From Lentisalinibacter orientalis (GTDB taxonomy: Bacteria > Pseudomonadota > Gammaproteobacteria > Steroidobacterales > Woeseiaceae), in assembly GCF_040706535.1 (NCBI RefSeq), contig NZ_JAPDRJ010000006.1, positions 1 through 64,000 of the forward strand: 64,000 nucleotides of DNA, read 5' to 3'. Below are positions 8,264 through 16,873 of the stretch, in pieces. The notes under the pieces were generated by a model. That model ran no database searches, had not been told where the DNA came from, and was given only the letters and a program-made list of their open reading frames with translations. Within the stretch, counting starts at the first letter, position 1. Every line of letters starts with the position of its first letter. The position numbers were made by a program, and so were the translations under genes.

Positions 8264-9826
8264 ATGTGTAAGAAAACAATCGGTCATGGCCGTGACTCAG
8301 CCACCTTGAGCGAATCAGCCTCAGGACTGGCGCTTGATCGAAGGAGCTTCCTGCGTGTGGGCGCGGGCGCGATCACTGCCGTGGCCTTGTCGCCCTTAGA
8401 GGCACTCGGCAGTGAGTGGGATCTGGTGATCGTTGGTGCGGGTACGGCGGGGCTCCCGGCAGCTATAGCTGCGGCTCGTCGGAACTTGAACGTTCTGGTC
8501 GTTGAGAAGGCGTCCCAAATGGGCGGCACCCTTTGGATCTCGGGTGGTCAAATGAGCGCGGCCGGTACGTTTGCCCAGTCGGAATTGGGAATTGAGGATC
8601 GACCGGAAGATCATTTGTCGGACATTCTTCGTATCAGTGAAGGCACCGCGGACAGAGAGTTAGCTAGTCTCGCTGTTGCTCATGCGGCCGACACCGTTGA
8701 TTGGCTAATGACAAATGGCTTAAAGCTCAATGACTCAAGCCCTACCGTCGGAACGGGTCACGAGCAATATGGGAAGCCCCGGGTGTACGCGCCCGAGAAT
8801 CGAGGTTTGAGCACGCTCAATATTTTGCGCGCGTTGGTCAATGAGGCGAAACCATCGATATTGTATGAAGCGGAAGCCGTAGAGTTAATAATTTCAAGGA
8901 ACACAGTTGCGGGCGTTGTTGTGCGTATGCGGGATGGTCTTCAACGCGATATTCTTGCGAGAAACGTACTGATTGCGAGTGGTGGCCATAATGGCAATCC
9001 AAGAATGTTCCGAGACCTGCACGACGTACCACTTTATCGCCAGCCAGCGGTATCGGCAAACGTGGGAACGGGCATTGAGTTGGCCCTGCAAGCAGGTGGG
9101 TATTGCCGCGGTGGACATAACTATCTCTGTGACTTCGGGAGCATTCCGGCCAGCTTTGAATGGCCAAGTCCAGAATTCGGACGATCTTCGCATCATCCGC
9201 ATCGACGCCCACCATGGGAAATATATGTCAATGTAGACGGCGAGCGTTTCCTACGCGAGGATGAGCCGAGCGTACATCAGAGGGAAATAGGCCTGCTAAA
9301 GCAGCCGATGCAGCGGTATTGGACGATCTTCGATAGGAAGGTCCTCGAGGAATCACCGCCGTTAGTCCGATCAGCTCCTCCGTCCCTTATGATGTGGTCG
9401 AATAGAGAGCTGACGCGACTGTTTGGAAAACGACCAGCGTTCGAGCGTGGTGAGAGCCTGGAGGAGTTGGCGCGGCGGATCGGGGTTCCGGCAGCGACCT
9501 TGATTGAGACGGTGCGACGGTATAACGAGGGACAAAGCAGTGGCGAGGATTGGCTCGGTAGGCAACACATGCCTGTAGCTCTGAAAAACCCTCCTTTCTA
9601 TGCCATTTGCCATCAAGGAAGCACACTTCTGTCGTTCTCGGGCGTGGCTGTGAATCAGAAATTGCAGTTAATTCGCAAAAGCGGAGAAGCGATCCGAAAC
9701 GTGTATGCTGCTGGAGAGGTTCTAGGCTTCGGTAATGTATCCGGGCGCGCGTATTGTGGTGGTATGGGCGTCACACCTGCATTGACATTTGGACGGATGC
9801 TCGGACAGCGCTTAGCGGCTTCGTGA
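8264..9826 (+). CDS. FAD-dependent oxidoreductase, fumarate reductase / ketosteroid dehydrogenase type, Tat-like signal
   Basis: A flavoprotein of about 520 residues. Near the N-terminus is a Tat-like motif (LDRRSFLRVGAGA), implying folded export. The FAD site follows: WDLVIVGAGTAGLPAAIAAA, then VVEKASQMGGTLWISGGQMS, the pattern of the flavocytochrome c/fumarate reductase and 3-ketosteroid-1-dehydrogenase superfamily. The C-terminal FAD contact (GGMGVTPALTFGRMLG, preceded by NVYAAGEVLG) is present. It probably reduces a C=C bond or introduces one; the substrate is not readable. ATG 8264 is used; a TTG at 8252 would add four residues. It follows the TPR gene by 13 bases. Confidence 0.8.
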   Translation: MCKKTIGHGRDSATLSESASGLALDRRSFLRVGAGAITAVALSPLEALGSEWDLVIVGAGTAGLPAAIAAARRNLNVLVVEKASQMGGTLWISGGQMSAAGTFAQSELGIEDRPEDHLSDILRISEGTADRELASLAVAHAADTVDWLMTNGLKLNDSSPTVGTGHEQYGKPRVYAPENRGLSTLNILRALVNEAKPSILYEAEAVELIISRNTVAGVVVRMRDGLQRDILARNVLIASGGHNGNPRMFRDLHDVPLYRQPAVSANVGTGIELALQAGGYCRGGHNYLCDFGSIPASFEWPSPEFGRSSHHPHRRPPWEIYVNVDGERFLREDEPSVHQREIGLLKQPMQRYWTIFDRKVLEESPPLVRSAPPSLMMWSNRELTRLFGKRPAFERGESLEELARRIGVPAATLIETVRRYNEGQSSGEDWLGRQHMPVALKNPPFYAICHQGSTLLSFSGVAVNQKLQLIRKSGEAIRNVYAAGEVLGFGNVSGRAYCGGMGVTPALTFGRMLGQRLAAS

Positions 9827-9876
9827 CGAGCACCCGAAGATACGCCTCCAAATTGTTGAGCATCCCTAACCGGGTC

Positions 9877-9960
9877 AAGATCAGATAAGCGTTATGAACG
9901 AGGCGGTCGAGGATGACATTAGCCAGCGTCGGATCGCCGATGATCTTGCGCCCGCATTCG
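9877..9960 (-). pseudogene. Remnant of IS21-family IstB ATPase (C-terminal fragment)
   Basis: On the minus strand, 9950-9879 translates to a peptide reading RKIIGDPTLANVILDRLVHN followed by AYLI. This matches the characteristic IstB C-terminal motif (GDPT, DRLVHNA). No IstA, no ATPase core and no intact frame flank it, so this is a scar of a lost insertion sequence between the FAD gene and the cytochrome gene. Confidence 0.6.
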
Positions 9961-10027
9961 GTTCATCGCGGGACCTCCCTCTGCTAGATAGTGCCGCGTA
10001 CCGCTCCGTCGCTTCAATCCCACTTAT

Positions 10028-10387
10028 CTACCGAGTCCCCTCGGTCGGCGGCATCAACTGACGCGGAATTGGACTGCGTCGACGTTTATTGCTCGGCGGA
10101 TAGTTTGTCGCCAGGTAATCGACAATATCCGCTTCGACGTCTGACGCGAGTGTCCACAGGTTCTGCTCGGACTGCATCCAGCGAATTGTCGCCAGCCACT
10201 GCGACTCACTGCCGCGCTGTTGGGTGATGAGTCTTGCTGAATGGCATGCGAGGCAATGCGCACGTACAAGCTCCCATCCGGGGGCGATTTTGAGGCCGGT
10301 AGAGGAATCTTCCTCGGCCTGCGAAGTTGGCGAGACACAGCAAAGTACAAGGCCGATTGCAGATAAGAAGAGAACTCGATGAGTCAT
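10028..10387 (-). CDS. Small c-type cytochrome, partner of the molybdoenzyme
   Basis: The 119-residue protein begins MTHRVLFLSAIG with a signal peptide ending near SQAEE, and has one haem-attachment motif, CLACH, at about residues 45-49. The N-terminal half ends in Arg-rich sequence (NKRRRSPIPRQ). Its ATG overlaps the stop of the molybdoenzyme gene by four bases (ATGA), so the two are translationally coupled. In sulfite dehydrogenases of the SorAB and SoxCD types a small cytochrome c takes electrons from the molybdenum subunit; this fits here. A Met axial ligand (QLMPPTEG) is near the C-terminus. Confidence 0.8.
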   Translation of the reverse strand: MTHRVLFLSAIGLVLCCVSPTSQAEEDSSTGLKIAPGWELVRAHCLACHSARLITQQRGSESQWLATIRWMQSEQNLWTLASDVEADIVDYLATNYPPSNKRRRSPIPRQLMPPTEGTR

Positions 10388-11706
10388 GCCGACGCCACCT
10401 GAACAGCGATTCGATGGCAAGCGTTATTCAGATACCCTTTGGGATTCCAGCCCGGCAACACCATGGGTTGGGAGCGGCCTTGGCTATCCGATGCGCGTGC
10501 CCAGACCTCATAGTACCCGAGCTGTGGAAAGCGGATGCGCGCGCGAAATCGTTGCCATGCAAGGCGATTGGCGGGCGGCTCAAGCTTGGCTGCTTGCCAA
10601 GTCGAGCCAAAGTCAATGGACACGTGCATAGAGGCTACTGCCACGTCGCCCGCCCAAGCATGGCCCTCCAAGTCCAATGGTTCGTCGATAGGATGTACGA
10701 TGCCGGATCGCGGCATCGTGATTAAGGACTTGACTGGCATCGATTCGATGATGCACATGTCCTCTGTGGGAACTGTCGCCCCGGGCGACACCGGGCGGCA
10801 GGGCACTCGGTAGGAGTTACCCGTCATCTTTGGCCCGTCGTGTACCCTGTCGCGAATGAGGATCTTGGTGAGCCACTTGCCCGAGACGGAGCCGGGCCAG
10901 CCGCCACAGACGAGCCTTAGCGGATGCCCGTTGAGGTGTGGAATATCTTCGCCATTCATCGCCCATGCAATTAGTGACTCGTCCTCCAACGCTTTGGCAA
11001 TTGGCACTCCGCGCGAAATCGGTGCCTTGGTAGTATCACCACTGGCGTGAATATCTGCACCGTAGTAAGCGACGTAGACAGCGTCGTCGCGTAACCCGAC
11101 GTCGCGTAGGACATCCGCCAACCGAACGCCCGTCCACTCCGGGCAGCCGAGGGCACCGGTCGACCACTGGTTGCCGGCCGCTGATGGCACGAACTCGCTG
11201 CGCCCGTTACCGCCACATTCGAGCTGCAACCGATAGGTATGGTGATCGAATTTCCGTTTCAGGTCGGAAATTGAATATGTCACAGAGCGTTGGGCCGATT
11301 CCCCGGCGACCTCTAGGCGCCAGGCCTTCGGGTCGATGCTTGTGATCGATGGAGGGGTGCCATTATTGCGAACGAACAGGTATTTCGCGGGGGTTATCTC
11401 GTCGTTTAGCAAGTGGGGTGGGGTTTCTGCATTGATTGGTCGATCATTGAGGACGATCAATCCTTCCTTACCTTTTATGACAAACGGTTCGTCCGATTGG
11501 GCGAACGCCGCTGGAATCAATCCGGACGGCATGAGATGCCCGAATGGTATGGACGCACCCAAAAACGACGACAAAGTGAGTAACCCTCCGCCTCGAACGA
11601 AGTCGCGTCGTGTCAACGTGGTGCTTTGCCGGCTCCATAGCATTCGATCCGCGCGCTGCGGGTCCTCTGCATACAATTCGTGAATACCGCGTTCTCGTTT
11701 TGACAC
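10384..11706 (-). CDS. Molybdopterin oxidoreductase of the sulfite oxidase family (SorA/SoxC-like), Tat-exported
   Basis: A periplasmic molybdoenzyme of 440 residues. A Tat signal (LTRRDFVRGGGLLTLSSFLG) lies at residues 31-50. The molybdenum-coordinating Cys is at about residue 164 in LECGGNGRSEF, the hallmark of the sulfite oxidase family, and the dimerisation domain follows from about 315 (SMPVKSLITMPRSG, then HVSIDFGSTWQAAK). With the coupled cytochrome c it would oxidise sulfite or a related sulfur compound and pass electrons to the respiratory chain. A different oxyanion substrate cannot be excluded. The gene order is enzyme then cytochrome. No sox genes are nearby. Confidence 0.85.
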   Translation of the reverse strand: MSKRERGIHELYAEDPQRADRMLWSRQSTTLTRRDFVRGGGLLTLSSFLGASIPFGHLMPSGLIPAAFAQSDEPFVIKGKEGLIVLNDRPINAETPPHLLNDEITPAKYLFVRNNGTPPSITSIDPKAWRLEVAGESAQRSVTYSISDLKRKFDHHTYRLQLECGGNGRSEFVPSAAGNQWSTGALGCPEWTGVRLADVLRDVGLRDDAVYVAYYGADIHASGDTTKAPISRGVPIAKALEDESLIAWAMNGEDIPHLNGHPLRLVCGGWPGSVSGKWLTKILIRDRVHDGPKMTGNSYRVPCRPVSPGATVPTEDMCIIESMPVKSLITMPRSGIVHPIDEPLDLEGHAWAGDVAVASMHVSIDFGSTWQAAKLEPPANRLAWQRFRARIRFPQLGYYEVWARASDSQGRSQPMVLPGWNPKGYLNNACHRIAVQVASA

Positions 11707-11712
11707 TTTGAT

Positions 11713-12330
11713 TTACCTCTTCGTCCATTTCGTCAGGTCAACCATCGACGGCCATCGGAGCAGCTTGAGTTCAAATTCTGTAGCGATAGCCGCTTCGAGG
11801 ACACCCGGATCGCCTCTCACATGGTCGGACCCCTTTCCGTCGGGCGACGACTCGTCCAAGGCATCATCGATAGCCTCGTAGCACGTGGCCCACGCCACAG
11901 AAGTACCGGCGAATCCCGTACCAAGGTAGATATCTTACGGAAATTCCCGAATTGCTGGAAAGCCCACTCGGTGGTCGATTACTCGCTTCCATGTGAAAGC
12001 AACGGCACTCCATGCGATCACGACAACGCTGTTCTTCTCGCGCGCAGGGAAGGGCATCCCGAATGAGATCGGCATAGCGATCTCGTCGCAAAGTGCGAAT
12101 CGCTGTCCGCTCAAGTTGCGCTGTGTGGTCGCGGAGACCTCCAGCCTCAGCCTGTTGTTGGTGGCTGTCCACTAGATGAGACGAAAACGGCGTCCACTGC
12201 CTGTGTGGGGCAGATCTTCGACCTCGTCCGAGCAGAGCGTTATCTTGCCCTCGGGTTCGCGTCGCATGGCATCGACGCCTCCATCAGTTCGTCGAATACC
12301 TTGCGGTCCTCGGTCATGTCTGCCGCCTCT
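11713..12330 (-). pseudogene. Possible degraded gene with in-frame stops
   Basis: On the minus strand a continuous reading frame, broken only by two stops, runs from about 12275 to 11713. It contains protein-like stretches such as ALCDEIAMPISFGMPFPARE and GTSVAWATCYEAIDDALDES. A short upstream frame (MTEDRKVFDELMEASM, near 12324) recalls the N-terminus of HigA-type antitoxins, whose next segment (EPEGKITL) is in the shifted frame. I do not recognise the main part. The call is tentative; the ~790-base gap it occupies has no intact gene. Confidence 0.25.
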
Positions 12331-12498
12331 TGGCGTTGAACTCCGCGTGAATGGCCCTATGTCAGTATTATCTTCTCATCGGTCGTAAGGTCGGTTGCCG
12401 CGTTTGACTGTACTCCCGCAATTGGAGCGATGCGTGTTTCGGAATTTCGCCCGTATTGTAGGTTTCCCCAATGCCGGGCCAGCGCGCACCCTCGCCGT

Positions 12499-13446
12499 TC
12501 ACTGCTCGGATCGGTTGCGCCTTATGCGCTCGGCAAAACCAGCAGCAATACTTGCCCACCGTTCATGCTGAGCCATCAATTCAAGGATATTGCCATCAGA
12601 AAACTTGACGAACTCAAAATCCGGCCTCACCTTTGAGGCTCGTACGTCAGTGTAGTGAATAATATCCTCGATATCGGTCAAAATGAGGCCGGGCACATCG
12701 ATCGACCTTAGGTCGGGTTCCATGTCATAGTGAAATGCTGCCCAATGCCCGATGTCGGGTCCCTGAATGAATGTTGTAATCGCCAACCAGGTTTTTCCAT
12801 CCAGAATCGCTTGTTCCTGTGATCTCATTGGCCTTTCGAACGCCCGCGTAAGATGCGAACCATCGACAACTGGAGTGCGAGGGGGCGCATTGCTCATTCG
12901 TTTCATGAAGTCCGCACTCTCCTCTGCGGTAAGTATTGCCGCCCCATGAAGAATGATCCCAGCTACACGATCTGGATTACTCGCTGCAAATGCTGTGGCG
13001 ATTTGAGCGCCTGTATGATGGCCTGCAACTATGACCTTCCGGACATCCAGATGGTCCAGAACATACAATAGATTGTCAGAGTACTCGCGAATCGTTGGCT
13101 GGTGCGGCGGCCTGTCCGAGCTGCCATAGCCTGGCGTATCAATCGCAATTGAGCGGACACCGAGTTCGGCCAGGGAATTCTGCACTTCGCCGAACTGAAT
13201 CATTGACATCGGCGTCATGTGCAGGAGGACGAACGGGTATTCGTAGTCACGCGGTCCGATGTCTCGATAATGCACCTGGCCTAAGGGGGTGTCAGCGTAT
13301 CCTTTGCCACCGCTCAGAACTCCCCAGCCTTGCCAGTCATCGGTCGATGTTCCACGCATGACTTCATCTGCATGGATATTCTCAATGGAGAAGAAGGCTA
13401 TTGGAAGCAACGCCAAGAAGAACGGGAAAGTACTTCGATATATCAT
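12499..13446 (-). CDS. Exported alpha/beta-hydrolase with His at the nucleophile position
   Basis: The 315-residue protein has an N-terminal signal segment (FPFFLALLPIAFFSI) followed by an alpha/beta-hydrolase fold: VLLHMTPMS (oxyanion region, about 73-81), IDTPGYGSSDRP, and the nucleophile elbow AGHHTGA at about 141-147. The elbow normally reads G-x-S-x-G; here the third position is His 144. It carries the DGSHL segment also seen in the double-domain hydrolase at 14069-15760, so the two are homologous. An LTTR-type promoter element (13797-13860) lies about 370 bases upstream on this strand. Substrate unknown. Confidence 0.75.
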   Translation of the reverse strand: MIYRSTFPFFLALLPIAFFSIENIHADEVMRGTSTDDWQGWGVLSGGKGYADTPLGQVHYRDIGPRDYEYPFVLLHMTPMSMIQFGEVQNSLAELGVRSIAIDTPGYGSSDRPPHQPTIREYSDNLLYVLDHLDVRKVIVAGHHTGAQIATAFAASNPDRVAGIILHGAAILTAEESADFMKRMSNAPPRTPVVDGSHLTRAFERPMRSQEQAILDGKTWLAITTFIQGPDIGHWAAFHYDMEPDLRSIDVPGLILTDIEDIIHYTDVRASKVRPDFEFVKFSDGNILELMAQHERWASIAAGFAERIRRNRSEQ

Positions 13447-14068
13447 AGGAGGACCTCGCTAACGGATAGATTTAGATAGCGAATATTAGGATGCCATCGC
13501 CTGGCGCTCGAATTGCCGCCCTGTCGTCCAGCGGATGGCAGTGAGTATCATTGTAGACATCATGCGCGAGCGTGACACAGCCTGCCGGATAGCCCGAGCG
13601 CGTGTCTTGCCGATAATCTCGTTAGTCGGGTCTGTGCCGACCGAAAAAATGCGCCATAACAATCAGACCGTTTTTTATGACCGCAGAAGGCTTGCATACT
13701 ACATTGGAACTATGAAATTGAAACTAAGAAGGACGTCTCATCGACGTGCGCTGTCGACTCAGGTTCACGACGAGAATCGCTGTTGATCAGCGAAGGAAGT
13801 TAGGCGAGGATGGCGACCTGATCCAATGAAAGATATGCATAGCTATTCTCTGCAAGAATAGCCGAGAAAATAGGCGGTCACTCGCGCAACGACGTGACGC
13901 GCTTGATCGGATTCAAATAGCGGCTCAACCAGAGCTCGCAAGAGCGGTGGTACCCCTATCAGCAATAATGAGCATGGAGTGGTCCCGTCAATACAGCGCT
14001 GTCGTCTGCAGGAAGAATACAGGGCAGCCAGCAATTGAAACAGTTGCCGGCTACTCTATTGTGGCTGA
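13447..14068. other. Intergenic region carrying a conserved promoter element
   Basis: About 620 bases between two minus-strand hydrolase genes. Apart from the promoter element at 13797-13860 there is nothing recognisable. If that promoter is used, the hydrolase mRNA would have a leader of about 350 bases. The plus-strand frame 13535-13786 has no ribosome site and looks accidental. Confidence 0.45.
13797..13860 (-). promoter_or_regulatory. Promoter with LysR-type operator, copy C
   Basis: Read on the minus strand: TATTC at 13860-13856, seven bases, GAATA at 13848-13844, then ATTGGA ending at 13822. A possible -35 TTGGAT (13826-13821) is followed after 18 bases by TAACTT (13802-13797). The operator-to-ATTGGA distance is exactly that of the two plus-strand copies at 15896 and 21721. 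It points toward the hydrolase ending at 12499. Confidence 0.6.
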
Positions 14069-15760
14069 CTATGTGAGCTCTGAAGCGAAAAAGGGCTCAA
14101 TCGCTGGTCCGCGCTCAGCGGGCACATCCGGTAACGCCAAGAAGCCGCAATGTTGATGCGTTGCACACGCCTGGCGCGCATGAGAAATATGGTGACTCTG
14201 GTTGGTAGCGCACAACACGGTGGGTACTTTCACCTTGGCCAGCATCGCGTCGGTGGGATAGTCGAAATAGGCTTGGTGCGCTAGGCCCCACATGATCGGT
14301 GCCTTAAGCATCTCCACTACATGGCGATGAACACGGTGGGCATCCAGGCAGGTGCTACCCTCAATAATATTTGCCTTGTACTGGCGGTACCATGGCCAAA
14401 AAAGCAATTGATCCCGTGCAAGGTGCCAACATCGTAAGAGATGACCACCATACCAATCAGGTGACCACGCCGGAGTGTAATTGGCTTTCAAGTCAGCCAT
14501 GACTGCGTCATCGGTAAATATGACGTTAGTCATAGCGAGCCGGTGGACTCTATCCGGCTCTGCCACGGACCAATCCAGGCCGATCAGCCCACCGCTCCCG
14601 ATGCCATGGTAATCGACCTGATCTAGCCCGAGACTGGTAACTGCCTCCACGAGTACCTCACGATACTTCGGCACCGTGACATCCGATTCACCCAGGAGAT
14701 GATCGGACTCCGAATGCCCTGGAAGGTCCACTAACACCAATGAACGCTGCGCGACCAGAGGCTGCGCAACGTCATTGACTGTGTCCGTCGATCCGCCGGC
14801 ACCATGCTGAACTAGGAGCGGTCGTCCCGGTGCGTCGAAATTGCACTTGATGCGCACCTGTCCGCCGTCAACGTCCGCCATGCTTTGCCAGAGCCGTCCC
14901 TTAATCGGTGAGGTGTCAGGGGCAAGCGGGGCTACCTCACCCGGCGACCGGAGCAGTAACTCAAGACATGCCGCAGTAGCGGCACCCGAATCCGTCGACG
15001 CCTTGAGTTCTACGCATGCTGGCGGTGATGTTATGCGCGACTGATGGGCAAGTAGCGGGTCCTGCTCAGAGGCCGTAACCAAAGTGGGCACCGTCGCATT
15101 CCGCAGTGCCGCGGCCCCAGCGAAATTGAATGCCGCCCGGTAGGCGACCTGGTAGTGGTCCCCAGCTCGGAGCATTTCAACGAGCGAGTTCTGTATAACT
15201 GCCGAAGCTGGCGCGTCCGCCTTTAGGCGTGCGGCAGCGGTGCGACGAAACCACGGGAAAAATATATGCTGGTCTCTCATTCGCGACCAGAGCCAAGTTA
15301 GATGACTGCCGTCCCATCGCACCATCAGTGGCGGCAAGTAGTAGGTCAAAATCTCCTTGCGCTCCTCGTCCGTCAGTGACGCAAGTCCATTCACGGCGCA
15401 TCCAGTAATACGGTCCGGCGCGAGACAAGATAGCGCCACAGCCATGCTTCCACCAGTGTGGTAACCGTACACACCAACCCGGCGAAGACCCAATACATCC
15501 ATGAGTTCCAGTACGGACTTGGCGAAGTCCTCTATCGAGGGATCGGGTACATTCAGCGGATCGCTACAGCCATAGCCAGGTGTATCGGGCGCAATGATCG
15601 TGAAGTATTCCTGCCATACTTTGATCAAGGGGAGTAGGTTGGCCGATGACTGGGGGGACTGATGAAGCATCAGGAGTGCGGGGCCGCTGCCTGCACGGCG
15701 ATAGTGAACCTGTCTCGGTCCCCACCGACCAAACACCGTCGCGAAGTGGCGTTTAATCAT
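14069..15760 (-). CDS. Two-domain alpha/beta-hydrolase fusion
   Basis: A protein of about 563 residues made of two homologous alpha/beta-hydrolase halves. Half 1 (1-280) has LMLHQSPQSSANLL, DTPGYGCSDP, the elbow GYHTG at 99-103 and DGSHLTWLWSRMRDQ. Half 2 (300-563) has LVQHGAGGST, DLPGHSESD, the elbow GIGSG at 386-390 and GGHLLRCWHLARDQ. Neither elbow has the usual Ser at the third position (His 101 and Gly 388). I use ATG 15760, seven bases after AAGG. No signal peptide is seen, so it is probably cytoplasmic. It diverges from the dioxygenase gene at 16019. Confidence 0.75.
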   Translation of the reverse strand: MIKRHFATVFGRWGPRQVHYRRAGSGPALLMLHQSPQSSANLLPLIKVWQEYFTIIAPDTPGYGCSDPLNVPDPSIEDFAKSVLELMDVLGLRRVGVYGYHTGGSMAVALSCLAPDRITGCAVNGLASLTDEERKEILTYYLPPLMVRWDGSHLTWLWSRMRDQHIFFPWFRRTAAARLKADAPASAVIQNSLVEMLRAGDHYQVAYRAAFNFAGAAALRNATVPTLVTASEQDPLLAHQSRITSPPACVELKASTDSGAATAACLELLLRSPGEVAPLAPDTSPIKGRLWQSMADVDGGQVRIKCNFDAPGRPLLVQHGAGGSTDTVNDVAQPLVAQRSLVLVDLPGHSESDHLLGESDVTVPKYREVLVEAVTSLGLDQVDYHGIGSGGLIGLDWSVAEPDRVHRLAMTNVIFTDDAVMADLKANYTPAWSPDWYGGHLLRCWHLARDQLLFWPWYRQYKANIIEGSTCLDAHRVHRHVVEMLKAPIMWGLAHQAYFDYPTDAMLAKVKVPTVLCATNQSHHISHARQACATHQHCGFLALPDVPAERGPAIEPFFASELT

Positions 15761-15895
15761 AGACATCCTTTGTGCTTTTGCTCGATTTATCGAAGGAGAT
15801 AGCCGCGCGTGGCGGTAACGCGAGCGAGGCATCATGGTAGCCGAGACAAATCGTGTCTACCACGCTTCGCATATTTCAGGATTAAATTCGTTCAG

Positions 15896-15957
15896 TATTC
15901 TTTTAGAGAATACGTATGCACTTTTCTCATTGGATGGCCCCCGCGTGTTGATATAGG
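15896..15957 (+). promoter_or_regulatory. Promoter with LysR-type operator, copy A (dioxygenase)
   Basis: TATTC (15896-15900), seven bases, GAATA (15908-15912) form a T-N11-A type inverted repeat. A possible -35 TTGGAT (15930-15935) and -10 TATAGG (15952-15957) are 16 bases apart. The operator centre would be near -62, the usual LysR recognition position. It lies about 60 bases upstream of the dioxygenase start. Confidence 0.65.
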
Positions 15958-16018
15958 TTCAAAGCGTTGAACGCTTGTTAGATTGAGTATCATTAGCAAT
16001 GAACCATCAGGAGATGTC

Positions 16019-16873
16019 ATGACATCAAGCGAGGGGAACATCGAGTTGCGTCGCCTCAATCCTTACATTGGGGCTGAGGTTCATAATTTAGATATTGAAG
16101 CCGGTCTCACAGACGAGCAAGAAAAAGCTATCGTCGCGGCTTTATTCGATCACTCTCTGCTGATATTCAGGGACCAGCATCTTTCGCCAGGCACGCAAGT
16201 ACAGTTCAGCGAGCTTTTTGGCGAAAATGATGTACACATCTACGATCAGTATCTTGATCCGGATTTTCCGCAGCTGATCCGCCTTTCGAACATGCACGGC
16301 GAGAAAGGAGTGGTCGTTGACAACTACTGGCATGCAGATCTGACCTACTATCCCGAGCCGACCGGAGGTGCTGTGCTGTATGCACATGAGGTTCCCAGGG
16401 TGGGTGGCGATACACTCTATGCTTCCCTCATTAACGCCTATGATCGTCTACCCGACAAGATCAAGAAGGAGTTAAACGGAAAAGAGGCGGTTCACAGCCA
16501 CGATCCGAGACCGTCAATCAAGCGCCCGACCTTGTCGGACGAACAGAAGCCCAAGGCGCCTGATAGCGTCCACCCAGTGGTCTGCAGGCATCCGGTAACC
16601 GGCCGCCGAATACTCTTCGTAAATGAAGGATTCACATCGAGCATTGTCGGACTAAGCGAGGACGCTAGCGAAGAGTTACTGCAATATCTATTTAAACACT
16701 CGACAGACGAGGAATTTGTCTATCGACACAAATGGCGCAAGGGGGACGTGCTGATTTGGGACAATAGAGCAGTTGTCCATTCGGCAACCCCGTGGGATAC
16801 GAGTACCGAAAAGCGGCATCTTACTAGAACCACTATCAAGGGTGAGCGGCCCGAAATGGCTTCACCATACTGA
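16019..16873 (+). CDS. TauD/TfdA-family Fe(II)/2-oxoglutarate dioxygenase
   Basis: An oxygenase of about 284 residues. The iron ligands are readable: WHAD with His 105 and Asp 107, and the distal His 254 in NRAVVHSAT; the 2-oxoglutarate-binding Arg follows in RHLTRTT (about 266-272). Members hydroxylate substrates such as taurine, alkylsulfates or 2,4-D, coupled to decarboxylation of 2-oxoglutarate. Start ATG 16019 has AGGAG five bases upstream; a TTG at 15983 is less likely. It is preceded by LysR-type promoter copy A and lies near a TRAP transporter, which fits import followed by oxidation of an acidic compound. Confidence 0.85.
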   Translation: MTSSEGNIELRRLNPYIGAEVHNLDIEAGLTDEQEKAIVAALFDHSLLIFRDQHLSPGTQVQFSELFGENDVHIYDQYLDPDFPQLIRLSNMHGEKGVVVDNYWHADLTYYPEPTGGAVLYAHEVPRVGGDTLYASLINAYDRLPDKIKKELNGKEAVHSHDPRPSIKRPTLSDEQKPKAPDSVHPVVCRHPVTGRRILFVNEGFTSSIVGLSEDASEELLQYLFKHSTDEEFVYRHKWRKGDVLIWDNRAVVHSATPWDTSTEKRHLTRTTIKGERPEMASPY

